Assembly: GCA_030694965.1 (NCBI GenBank)
Contig: JAUYTZ010000025.1
Coordinates: 1-64,000 of the forward strand
Origin: Candidatus Paracaedibacteraceae bacterium
GTDB lineage: Bacteria > Pseudomonadota > Alphaproteobacteria > Paracaedibacterales > CAIOTO01
Reading direction: 5' to 3'
Length of the DNA: 64,000 nt
Below are positions 9,110-17,045 of this stretch, one piece after another. The position numbers were made by a program, and so were the translations under genes. Every line of letters starts with the position of its first letter. Position 1 is the stretch's first letter. The notes beneath the pieces are model-generated. The model was not told the origin of the DNA. It saw only the letters and a program-made list of their open reading frames with translations, and searched no databases.

Positions 9110-9835
9110 CTAAGAAAGTGGAGGTAAATTTAAAAACTCACGTAGTCGATCGCCATCATTTCCAGGCATCTTAATTGCCGCATTATAAAAAAGAATTCCA
9201 AGCTTTTCATCAGACTCTATTGCCTGTTTGTCAGGCTTTATTGGGGCGAGACCTTTTTTAAAAACATCACTAAGGTTTGATAAAGCACCTACAGAGCCTT
9301 TTAAAGAAGCAGCAATCAGCAATTTCATTATTAAAACATTATCATTACAAGGCAAGCGATGATTCTTAAAAGAAGAACCAAGATGTGCTAACGCTTCTAC
9401 ATCTTTATTTTTAGCACGCTCAATATATTCTTCAACATATGGTTTCAAATAATTATCCCACCCTTGCGTGCCTTTAAGATACGTTTTTAATTTTCCCCCT
9501 AGGTCTTTTTCAGGATCCAGCGGATATTTTTTTTCTAACTTATGCAAAGCAGATAAAACGTCTTTATCTACAAGAGAATCATCTTCTTCAGGTATAACTG
9601 CCTTAGCCGTCGCCTTAATAATGTCTTCTTCAGGCACGGTTATTTTAACAGAATCAATCTCTGCAGGTGCTCTCATCTTAGCAGTATTATTTCGAGGAAC
9701 TTCGCGTTGAGGAGATCGAGACGAATGCTTATTAAAAGCGTCACGCGAACGAGTTGCATCAACCTTACCGGAAGCATTTACTGAACTACAAGAAAACGTC
9801 AAAGCTAAAAAACTTACAAGAAGTGATAAAAACAT
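9110..9835 (-). CDS. exported Sel1/TPR-like protein
   Basis: 241 residues with a short signal peptide (to about NASG). A low-complexity Ser/Arg/Glu-rich segment (about 25-90) follows, and then helical repeats of Sel1 character: ALAHLGSSFKN, KLLIAASLKGSVGALSNLSDVFKKGL, KLGILFYNAAIKMP. Sel1 proteins are scaffolds for protein contacts and are common in intracellular bacteria. Downstream partner unknown. The upstream stretch to the riboswitch contains no gene. Confidence 0.6.
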   Translation of the reverse strand: MFLSLLVSFLALTFSCSSVNASGKVDATRSRDAFNKHSSRSPQREVPRNNTAKMRAPAEIDSVKITVPEEDIIKATAKAVIPEEDDSLVDKDVLSALHKLEKKYPLDPEKDLGGKLKTYLKGTQGWDNYLKPYVEEYIERAKNKDVEALAHLGSSFKNHRLPCNDNVLIMKLLIAASLKGSVGALSNLSDVFKKGLAPIKPDKQAIESDEKLGILFYNAAIKMPGNDGDRLREFLNLPPLS

Positions 9836-10160
9836 TTTTTTCTCCTTTTAATCAAGCAAACTAAATTCAATTTTATTTATGTTTTATTGATTATAAACAT
9901 TATTTATTCATTGTATCATCTTATATAACAGAAAACCATATAATATTATGTGACAGTGTTTTTCAAAGAATCAAAATGCGCATTTTTATTAGAAATTCTT
10001 TGCAAACCAAAGATCTTTTCTTTAACAGAACTTGACTGTGTGCTATTTTCATCATGAATAATACTGCGAAAGCAACTATTTACATTGAGCTAAGCTTATA
10101 TCAATACTCCCTATAGTTAATATGGGATTATTTGGCTTTTTTTCAAGATACAAATTAACA

Positions 10161-10245
10161 CAGGGGGTGCACCGTGATGGTGCTGAGAGAGCATGGCTCA
10201 ACTCCTAGAACCTGATTCAGTTTGTACTGACGTAGGGAATGTGAG
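10161..10245 (+). promoter_or_regulatory. TPP (thi-box) riboswitch
   Basis: The conserved blocks appear in order: GGGGTGC (10163-10170 region), GCTGAGAG (from 10182), then CCTAGAACCTGAT and finally GTACTGACGTAGGGA (10224-10238). These are the thiamin pyrophosphate aptamer elements. The aptamer ends about 10 nt before the ATG of thiZ, and the GAGGG just after it is the only plausible ribosome site. Control is therefore probably at translation initiation: TPP binding would hide the site and lower thiZXY expression. The rest of 9836-10160 is AT-rich with no gene. Confidence 0.93.
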
Positions 10246-10250
10246 GGAAA

Positions 10251-10946
10251 ATGACTAAAAAATCATATGCTATTCATATAACACGCGATATGCGCGGGCA
10301 TTTTGCGCCAGTACAGATGACGCTTACTAAGGGGCAAATTACGTGCCTTGTCGGTGAAAGCGGGTGCGGAAAGACGACGTTGCTTCGTTTATTAACAGGA
10401 CTTGATTCAAGTGAGTCTCGACTTGATTTCAAGGCATCTGATGTCGCTTATATGAGGCAGCTTCCCAATCTTTTACCGTGGCTTAATGTGCTTGATAATA
10501 TGTGTTTGGCGCAAAAATTAAACCCTAAATCACCATGTCAATTACAAGAAGCCCGCGCGTTACTTGTGCGTGTGAAATTAGCGCATATTGCTGATTCATA
10601 CCCCAAAAACTTATCGGTCGGCATGCAACAACGTGTGTGTTTGCTACGAACATTTTTACAAAAAAAATCAATTGTACTTTTAGATGAGCCCTTTTCAGCG
10701 CTAGATCACGATACACGTCTTGATTTGCAAACGTTACTGGTAGAGCTTGCACAAGAAAGCGCCGTTTTGTTGGTGACACACGATTGGCTTGATGTGATGC
10801 GATTAGCGCAAAAAGTTTATAGTATACAAGGCTATCCTGCAACGATCCATGCCCTGCCAATGGCTTTGCCAGATTCAAAGCTGCCACGCGCCATTGATTA
10901 TGATCATTTATCATCCATTTTTTCAAAAGGCGCAGCGTCATGTTAA
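10251..10946 (+). CDS. thiZ: thiamine-precursor ABC transporter ATPase (ThiZ-like)
   Basis: 231 residues. Walker A GESGCGKTT (35-43), Q-loop Gln70, signature LSVGMQQR (121-128; Val replaces the first Gly of LSGGQ), Walker B IVLLDE (141-146), SALD, and H-loop His177 in LLVTHDW. It belongs with SsuB/TauB/ThiZ-type import ATPases. Its place directly behind a TPP riboswitch, and before a single permease and an NMT1/THI5-like binding protein, points to import of hydroxymethylpyrimidine or a related thiamine precursor. It overlaps thiX by 7 bp. Confidence 0.85.
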   Translation: MTKKSYAIHITRDMRGHFAPVQMTLTKGQITCLVGESGCGKTTLLRLLTGLDSSESRLDFKASDVAYMRQLPNLLPWLNVLDNMCLAQKLNPKSPCQLQEARALLVRVKLAHIADSYPKNLSVGMQQRVCLLRTFLQKKSIVLLDEPFSALDHDTRLDLQTLLVELAQESAVLLVTHDWLDVMRLAQKVYSIQGYPATIHALPMALPDSKLPRAIDYDHLSSIFSKGAASC

Positions 10947-11674
10947 AGCGAATATCGGCAGTATTATGTGTGATCCTCATTTGGCAATACGCGTGTGTGT
11001 ATAGCGGTATTCCTGAATATTTTCTACCAAATCCGGCAGCTATAGCGAACGTATTTTTAGTGAATACTTATTTATTGATAACGCATGCATCCTATACGGG
11101 GCTAGAAATTCTTGCAGGTCTAGGGCTTGCTGTCATATTAGCGTTTATGTGCGGCATAATCTTTACATATTTTCCTATCTTTGATCGTTTATTTCGTCCT
11201 GTTTTGGTGGTGATGCAATCGATGCCAAGCTTTGTGTTTATGCCGCTATTGCTCTTATGGTTTGGGTTTGGCATGTTACCTAAGATGATTATTGTGACGT
11301 TAACTGGATTCTTTCCCATGGCGTTGGCTTTTCTTGATGGGTTAAAGCGTACGCCTGCTGCCTTTTGTGAGCTTGAATCATTATTCAATGCAACGGCATT
11401 TCGATCTTTTGTCTATATTCGTTTAGCCGCAGCACTACCGGCTTTTTTTACAGGCCTTAGATGGGCATGTCTGCAGGGATCAGTTGCAGTCATCGCCGCT
11501 GATTGGTTGGGATCAAACCATGGTTTGGGTTATTTGATTTTGACCAGTTATAGCCGTCTGCAAATTCCACTGATGTTTGCGTGCGTCATTATTTTAGTTA
11601 TGTATGCGCATGTGTTGATGCGGACAGTTAAGTGGATAGAGCATCGCGTTGTATTTTGGGAAGGCACATCATGA
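10940..11674 (+). CDS. thiX: thiamine-precursor ABC transporter permease (ThiX-like)
   Basis: 244 residues with about six membrane segments; family SsuC/TauC/ThiX. The N-terminal ILIWQYACVYSGIPEYFLPN is the usual start (I-x-x-W-x-x-x-x-x-x-x-x-I-P-x-x-x-L-P-x-P). The EAA-type loop is present as FFPMALAFLDGLKRTP...ELESLFNAT. It overlaps thiZ by 7 bp and shares an ATGA junction with thiY, so the operon is tightly coupled. Confidence 0.85.
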   Translation: MLKRISAVLCVILIWQYACVYSGIPEYFLPNPAAIANVFLVNTYLLITHASYTGLEILAGLGLAVILAFMCGIIFTYFPIFDRLFRPVLVVMQSMPSFVFMPLLLLWFGFGMLPKMIIVTLTGFFPMALAFLDGLKRTPAAFCELESLFNATAFRSFVYIRLAAALPAFFTGLRWACLQGSVAVIAADWLGSNHGLGYLILTSYSRLQIPLMFACVIILVMYAHVLMRTVKWIEHRVVFWEGTS

Positions 11675-12762
11675 AAATACTCTCTTTTGCCGAATTCATA
11701 CTTTTCTGTTTCTTACCCTCGTTTTTCTATTTGTTACCCTGGCGTAGGCGGGGATCTAGTGCTCTTAAGCTGTTCGTCTTCCGTGTTTTTTACATAGCAT
11801 CAACATTTTTATGGATTCCGGCCTTCGCAGGAATGACGGCAAACGAAGCAGAAATAACGCAAAACAAAGCAGGAACAACAAAAGAGATGGTAAAAACGCA
11901 TGCCAAGCTATCTCCATCTTTAGTGCGTGCTAAACAGGCACCACTTACTACCGTTCGCATTGCCCTTGAGTGGTTTTTAAACCCGCACCATGCACCACTT
12001 ATTATTGCTCAAACGAATGGTTATTTTGCTGATGAAGGCCTTGCTGTAAACTTTCATCCCGCAAGCGGATCGCAAGAGGGGTGCCTACAGGCTAATCGTG
12101 GAACGGTTGAATTTGCTATTACGCATCAGCCGCAACTACTTTTACTTGCTGACAAAGGCATAGCTCTTGATATTGCAGCGGTTTTAATCCCCAGCACACT
12201 AGAAGTCATTTTAAGTACCTGCCCGCTTGATCAACTGCTGGGAAAAACTCTTGCCCATGCCAGCAGTGGTTCAGGTAGCTTAACCTTTCGAATAATGGAT
12301 CAATTTTTAAAGAGCCAGAATTTGAAAGAAGGAGACGTAAATGTTATTTTAGCAAAGCATGGCCTTGTAAGTGGATTTATGGCAGGTCAGATTGATGTAA
12401 TTTTTAATGTATATAAAACCTATCAGCTGCATGACATTAAAAAGCAGATAAAAAAACCATTTTATATGTATTTGTTTAAAGATTTTAATATTCCATCTTT
12501 CGCATCAATGGTGCTTGCCTGTGGACCAGCTGTGCCAACAAATCTTCGTTTAAAAATAGCACGTGCATTACAACGCGCCATCGACTTTATTCATAAAAAT
12601 CCAGGAGAAGCATATGACAAAGTGCGCTTGTACCGTGCCGAATTGGACACGCCTGAAAATAAAGAGGTGTGGCCCATAGTGCATCCTGAATTTGCAAAAG
12701 ACGTAAGCCCAAAATCTTTACCAGATAATAAGTATTTAAAAAAATTCTTGGAATTACCATGA
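11671..12762 (+). CDS. thiY: thiamine-precursor binding protein (ThiY-like, NMT1/THI5 family) with embedded repeat
   Basis: Start set at ATG 11671, which overlaps the thiX stop as ATGA; 363 residues. The mature domain starts near residue 90: VRIALEWFLNPHHAPLIIAQ, then NGYFADEGLAVNFHP and FAITHQPQLLLLADKG. These are the hallmarks of the NMT1/THI5-like periplasmic pyrimidine-binding proteins. The N-terminus has a hydrophobic signal segment (about 5-20), then residues about 21-56 that are encoded by an interspersed palindromic repeat (WRRRGS...FLWIPAFAGMT). The reading frame stays open through the repeat. Binding-domain length is normal. Confidence 0.85.
   Translation: MKILSFAEFILFCFLPSFFYLLPWRRRGSSALKLFVFRVFYIASTFLWIPAFAGMTANEAEITQNKAGTTKEMVKTHAKLSPSLVRAKQAPLTTVRIALEWFLNPHHAPLIIAQTNGYFADEGLAVNFHPASGSQEGCLQANRGTVEFAITHQPQLLLLADKGIALDIAAVLIPSTLEVILSTCPLDQLLGKTLAHASSGSGSLTFRIMDQFLKSQNLKEGDVNVILAKHGLVSGFMAGQIDVIFNVYKTYQLHDIKKQIKKPFYMYLFKDFNIPSFASMVLACGPAVPTNLRLKIARALQRAIDFIHKNPGEAYDKVRLYRAELDTPENKEVWPIVHPEFAKDVSPKSLPDNKYLKKFLELP
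11733..11838. repeat. palindromic repeat element inserted in frame in thiY
   Basis: Two arms in inverted orientation: 11733-11759 (consensus GTnAnCCTGGCG..GGCGGGGATCTAG) and 11811-11838 (TGGATTCCGGCCTTCGCAGG then AATGAC), separated by about 51 nt. The same two-arm layout and size recurs at 25475-25587 and 31325-31430. The right arm translated in this frame gives WIPAFAGMT, a peptide familiar from repeats read through as protein in many proteobacteria. Confidence 0.75.
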
Positions 12763-12830
12763 TTAACCAACGTTTAGTTGATATTTAAAATAATGTCTCG
12801 CAAACTTTATTTTACGTTGCAAACTCTATT

Positions 12831-13583
12831 TTAACTTAAAGTCTGCTCATGGTGCCTATTTGGAGCAGCTCTTTTATTTTGCCCTGTACAAACAAAGAAT
12901 GCTTCATATCCAATAAGCAAAGCAGTGGCAGCAAACAATGTTGCACAATTTGCTTCACGATACAAATCACCTTTAAACCCATAATAATAAAGCAAGCCAA
13001 ATATGCCAGCGACACCCCTTAAAACCGTATTAGTAAGTCCAACCCCCCAGTACGTTGCCCAATATAAAGAGTAGTTGTGTTCATCAAAGAACAAAAACGG
13101 CATGCTAGCAAAGAAAAAAGATAAATTAAATATACATGACGTTTGTGCCATTAAATGACTCGTATTACTGTGATAAGCAAGCCCTAGCGCAATTCCTTGG
13201 AGAACAAAAGGGCATGCATCATATGCATATTCTTTTGTAATAACGCAAAACTGGCCTCGAAATTCATTAAAATTATAAACATGTGTTTCTTCGGTGCTAG
13301 CCATAGGCCTTGTTCTAAGTGCGTGCACTGCTCTAGTAGGCGCGGCTGTTGCTGCCGTGATATTAATTGGCTCGCAATTGGCTATGGTATTAATAGGTAC
13401 AACACCTTTGGCTGTGATGTTTGTTATAGTATTAATAGGTCCCTCACCAAGATCTGTTGTGACACTTAATGTTCCCGTTTCAATATCATCCAAATTTCCT
13501 TGAGAAAAAATTAATGTGCTGAGGGCTATTGCATGAATTAATATATTGCACAAAAAAATTAAATTTTTTCTTTTAATAATCAT
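12831..13583 (-). CDS. multi-pass membrane protein of unknown function with signal peptide
   Basis: 250 residues: signal-like N-terminus (8-28), a Thr/Asn/Ile-rich low-complexity stretch (about 35-85, with recurring PIN-T/I-T motifs), then about four hydrophobic segments (FVLQGIALGLAY, CIFNLSFFFASMPFLFF, TYWGVGLTNTVLRGVAGIFG, CATLFAATALLIGYEAFFV). No family recognised. The protein at 36620-37624 has the same architecture (signal peptide, acidic DIETG motif, low complexity, C-terminal membrane segments), so they may be distant relatives. Confidence 0.55.
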   Translation of the reverse strand: MIIKRKNLIFLCNILIHAIALSTLIFSQGNLDDIETGTLSVTTDLGEGPINTITNITAKGVVPINTIANCEPINITAATAAPTRAVHALRTRPMASTEETHVYNFNEFRGQFCVITKEYAYDACPFVLQGIALGLAYHSNTSHLMAQTSCIFNLSFFFASMPFLFFDEHNYSLYWATYWGVGLTNTVLRGVAGIFGLLYYYGFKGDLYREANCATLFAATALLIGYEAFFVCTGQNKRAAPNRHHEQTLS

Positions 13584-13915
13584 AAATAGTGCTTTTTTTA
13601 TAACAAAAGAATTTTTTATCCTGTGTAAATCAACTTAATCATTAGCTTCACACAAGACAATAATAAAAATGCTTTTGCTTAAGATTTTTATGTGCGTCGC
13701 GTATACAATTTTTTAATTTGATTCAACAATTTGTTTCCTCGCATTATTCTGTTTGACTAACAAGGAGGCAATCTTTAATAAATTTTGTATGAAATAATTG
13801 TGAAAAGTTTAGAATGTGAAAAGTTTTGAACTAATAATTCTTTATTTTTATGATTGAAAAATCAAAAAATAATGTTTATATATACACACAATATATATTA
13901 AATAAATGAGGAAAA
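13584..13915. other. AT-rich intergenic stretch without a gene
   Basis: No coding frame seen. It holds a GGAGG-like sequence near 13763 with no start codon at the right distance, and a short near-tandem repeat of TGTGAAAAGTTT near 13799-13830. It probably contains the promoter for the exported cluster that follows, but no clear -35/-10 pair was found. Confidence 0.4.
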
Positions 13916-14147
13916 ATGAACATCTTATTAACAGCTAGCATTTTCATATCTCTAATATCAGTGGTTCTTGCATCTGGAGTGTCTGATGTTTGGGATGAAA
14001 ATGCTCAAGAAACATTTTAAAAAAAAGAAATCATTGCGTATGAGTAAAGAAATCATTGCGTATGAGTCTGGTGCTAAAATTCTTACTCAATCAAAAAAAA
14101 TAACTGAGCCTCTATTTCGCAAACTAAAGGCACAAAATGTTAAATAA
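13916..14147 (+). pseudogene. broken gene for a small exported protein
   Basis: ATG at 13916 follows a GAGG site and opens a 34-codon frame (signal peptide MNILLTASIFISLISVVLAS, then GVSDVWDENAQETF) that stops at 14020. Immediately downstream a 22-nt sequence (AAAGAAATCATTGCGTATGA plus GT) is duplicated in tandem at 14024-14045 and 14046-14067. Removing one copy puts the following codons (KEIIAYESGAKILTQSKK...) in the frame of the first ATG, leaving only the TAA at 14018. The ancestral gene was therefore about 70 codons and has been broken by a stop and a duplication. Its end overlaps the next gene start at 14137. Confidence 0.5.
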
Positions 14148-15207
14148 TTTTTTCTCTTTCTTTTTCACACTTTTTTTACTTGCTAATAGTTCATTCGCAT
14201 TAATTTTTGTTGATGTATCGGTGGTTCGCAATGAAAATAAAAATCTAATACGATTTGTTCAGTTTGATGCAGATAGACAAAGCTTCAAAGATATTACTTA
14301 TTATCAGCTTGAGAATGCAACAAAAGCACCCTATTCATCAGGCGGCGGGATAAAACTAACATTTGAAAAGCAACGTAAAGGCTATCAGATCGATATAAAA
14401 TCTATTGATTTTACATCACATGTATTAAGGATTAATACAGAATCATACATAAATAGAAATGACGTGAACTATACTTCTAGTGTTGGCAAAAAACTATTTA
14501 AATACAGCACATATTTATGTTTTTGGAATAAACCTGATATAAAAACAGCAGACTTTATAATGAGAAAAATAAAAAAAACTGGAAAGCATTATCCTTCGTT
14601 TAAGATTTCTTTGTATAAAGAAATAGAAGACGAAAATAATTTTAAAAAAGTTAAAAAAAGCTTTTCAACAATTTTCAGCGCCCAAAAAGATAATAATCAT
14701 GAACGAGGTGTTTTAGGTGAACTTGCAACAGAATTAACACTGCTTTCATATCAATATTATTATAACGATGCAAAAATGGAAAACAATCATGGATTTGATG
14801 GTGTTTATATAGATAAATCAAAGACCCCAGAAATATTTATTACAGAATCAAAATGTAGAAGTGAATCAAAATGTAGAAGTGAATCAAAATCTGCCGGAGC
14901 GTATTTAGAAGAACAATTATCAATGAATGATGTTTATGGTCAATTAAAAAAAATGGATAACAAAGGAAAAGACTTAAGAGCCTTATCCAAAATCATCAAA
15001 ACAAGCATTCAGAATAATAATGCTTATGCTATGGTTCATCGAATTTTAGACAATGGGAGTGCTTCTTGTGCTTTTCATAGTTTAACTTGCAAAGAATGGT
15101 TATGCACTAAGTTAGCAAAGCTACTGCAAGACTCAAACGAAAAACAATACCTAGAAACACTTACAGAGTTAGCAAAACTTGCTGGTTATAAGCTGAATAA
15201 AAAGTAG
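14137..15207 (+). CDS. exported PD-(D/E)XK nuclease-fold protein, putative effector
   Basis: 356 residues with a clear signal peptide (5-21, cut after SFA). Residues 189-240 show the core of a restriction-endonuclease-like fold: G-E195 in ERGVLGELATELTLL, then HGFDGVYID with Asp221, then EIFITESK with Glu237-x-Lys239. The spacing D-15-E-x-K is typical. Directly after the motif an 18-nt unit (coding ESKCRS) is repeated in tandem. The N-terminal 185 residues are unassigned. A DNA- or RNA-cleaving effector is a reasonable guess; a structural non-catalytic use of the fold cannot be excluded. Confidence 0.6.
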   Translation: MLNNFFSFFFTLFLLANSSFALIFVDVSVVRNENKNLIRFVQFDADRQSFKDITYYQLENATKAPYSSGGGIKLTFEKQRKGYQIDIKSIDFTSHVLRINTESYINRNDVNYTSSVGKKLFKYSTYLCFWNKPDIKTADFIMRKIKKTGKHYPSFKISLYKEIEDENNFKKVKKSFSTIFSAQKDNNHERGVLGELATELTLLSYQYYYNDAKMENNHGFDGVYIDKSKTPEIFITESKCRSESKCRSESKSAGAYLEEQLSMNDVYGQLKKMDNKGKDLRALSKIIKTSIQNNNAYAMVHRILDNGSASCAFHSLTCKEWLCTKLAKLLQDSNEKQYLETLTELAKLAGYKLNKK

Positions 15208-15394
15208 GCACATAATTAAAACATTTTATAGTTTCTAAGAAATTAGTGTGCATTTTCGTACAAATCTTTCTAATGCACTCGTTGCTCAAAATCTTTTTTT
15301 ATTTTAAGTTAAATTCAAAATGTGACTCTAGCAATTCCTGATAAATCATTTATTAAAAAAATAATTTTATGTAAAGACAGAATGAGAACTAAGA

Positions 15395-16261
15395 ATGAAA
15401 ATTAAACTTTTAATTGTGATTTTATTAGCTTCTGCATGCTTTAAAACATCATACGCAATCCATACAAGAAGCCAAAGGGAAGCATTTGATGTCAAGGAAG
15501 GGTGGGCAACGTATTACCATGTAACACGGCAAGAAAACTTGAAATCTATAAGAAAAGAAGGGCTCTTAACGCTCTATGGGGGCACTAAAAATGTCAGAGG
15601 AATGTCAGCACTTAAAAATGATAGCACCTACTTAAAAGAATCTATGAATTATGTTCATTTTGGTGTCCCATGGGAAGCAGCAACCCGGTATGCCCAACAC
15701 ATGCTAAAATTAGTCGAAGGAAATCTTGGGCCATACGAAGATATACGAACAAAAGATATGCCGGTCGTTTTAAAGTGCGACGCCTATCAAGGTACATTTA
15801 CAAAAGATCCACATGACAAAGAAGCTATACGAACAAAAATTGATGTACCAGTAAGCAATGTTTTTATTTTAGTCACGCGGCAATGCATCGACAACCAAGG
15901 AAGTTATACTTCTAGTGAAATAGATGAAGATGAAAAAAGCTTTTGGGTGCCTTTAAAAAATTGGGATGCACGCTTACAAAAACCAGCTTATCCAAACAAA
16001 GATAACAACATACTACAATTAGATGAACATACAATTCACCAATTATTAACTAAACGAATTGAGCTATATTCTCGCTATAAATTAAACAAAGGGGATGCAG
16101 CACGTGAAATTGGAGTATGCTCTAAAACATTAGATAAATTCTTGTGCAAAGATTTATCTTTACGCCAAAGTACCAAACAACGAATTATCAACAGTTTTTG
16201 TCGGCATTTTTCCAGCATTACTCGCTTCGACTATCATTTTATAAAAAGAGAAGTTAATTAG
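15395..16261 (+). CDS. exported ADP-ribosyltransferase-like protein with C-terminal helix-turn-helix
   Basis: 288 residues with a signal peptide (to about SYA, residue 21). Residues 38-130 resemble the start of ART-fold proteins (KptA/DarT/DUF4433 group): Y41-H-V-T-x-x-x-N-L-x-S-I-x-x-E-G-L-L, then a NYVHFGVPWEAATRYAQHM block corresponding to the usual strand plus helix after the NAD-binding loop. The C-terminal 60 residues carry a phage-repressor-type HTH (NKGDAAREIGVCSKTLDKFL). An exported protein with a DNA-binding motif would suit a nucleus-targeted effector; this is inference. The next-best reading is an RNA 2'-phosphotransferase relative. Confidence 0.5.
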   Translation: MKIKLLIVILLASACFKTSYAIHTRSQREAFDVKEGWATYYHVTRQENLKSIRKEGLLTLYGGTKNVRGMSALKNDSTYLKESMNYVHFGVPWEAATRYAQHMLKLVEGNLGPYEDIRTKDMPVVLKCDAYQGTFTKDPHDKEAIRTKIDVPVSNVFILVTRQCIDNQGSYTSSEIDEDEKSFWVPLKNWDARLQKPAYPNKDNNILQLDEHTIHQLLTKRIELYSRYKLNKGDAAREIGVCSKTLDKFLCKDLSLRQSTKQRIINSFCRHFSSITRFDYHFIKREVN

Positions 16262-16380
16262 ATATTGCACAAATCAAAATAATACAACTTATCATGTCTT
16301 GCCAATTATCGCTGCACCGTGGCAGAGTGCAATCAGATAAAGTCACCAACTCCTTTTAAACAAGCAAAATCCATTGATGA

Positions 16381-17031
16381 ATGGTTTTTGTGACGACGGC
16401 ATTAAGATTTATGAGAAAAAAACAGAGCAAGCTATATTTACTTAGCCATATAATACGTCAAAATGCACTGCTACCAGCACTTATCCTTGGTTTTGCTGCA
16501 GGCGTAGGCAGCGGATTGCTCTTACCACAAAATAGTTTTTTAAATGCGCCCCAAACAGTACAAACAACGATTGTACAAACACAAAAACTTAACTGCAGCG
16601 TATGCTTTACACCGGGGCAAGCATGTTTGCCCTTGATTATTCAAGCGCTCGATCATGCACAAAAATCAATTCATATGCAAGCGTATAGCTTAACATCAAA
16701 ACCCATAGCGAATGCATTATTAAGGGCCCACCAGCGGGGCGTTTCAGTCACAATTATTGCCGATAAAAGTCAACAACGTGAACGTCACACACAAATCAAA
16801 TTCCTAAATAATGCAGGAATAAGTGTTTACATTGATCACAAACCCGCCATCGCTCATAACAAAGTCATCTTAATTGATTCTGAAACAGTTATTAGCGGCT
16901 CTTATAATTTCAGCAATGCAGCAGAAAATCGAAATGCCGAAAACGTTCTTATTATTAAAAGCAAAGAAATAGTGGCTTTATATCAACGCAATTTCAAAAA
17001 TCGCCTATTGGTTTCAAAGCCTTTTATTTAA
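16381..17031 (+). CDS. exported phospholipase D/Nuc-family protein
   Basis: 216 residues with one HKD motif: AHNKVILID...SGSYNFSNAAENRNAEN (about 158-191), that is H-x-K-x4-D followed by G-S-x-N. One HKD per chain is the Nuc endonuclease/Rickettsia Pld arrangement, which acts as a dimer. A hydrophobic segment near the N-terminus (about 28-47) is a signal or anchor. ATG 16381 and ATG 16411 are both possible; neither has a good ribosome site. It could cut nucleic acid or phospholipid. The related Rickettsia protein is a secreted virulence factor. Confidence 0.8.
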   Translation: MVFVTTALRFMRKKQSKLYLLSHIIRQNALLPALILGFAAGVGSGLLLPQNSFLNAPQTVQTTIVQTQKLNCSVCFTPGQACLPLIIQALDHAQKSIHMQAYSLTSKPIANALLRAHQRGVSVTIIADKSQQRERHTQIKFLNNAGISVYIDHKPAIAHNKVILIDSETVISGSYNFSNAAENRNAENVLIIKSKEIVALYQRNFKNRLLVSKPFI

Positions 17032-17045
17032 AATGCTGCGCAAGA

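Noticed and set aside
10032-10060. TTGACT -35 box upstream of the TPP riboswitch
   Set aside because: The sequence 17 nt downstream matches a -10 box in only two positions, so no promoter is called.
13799-13830. Near-tandem TGTGAAAAGTTT motif
   Set aside because: Only two units in AT-rich DNA; too little to call a CRISPR or regulatory array.
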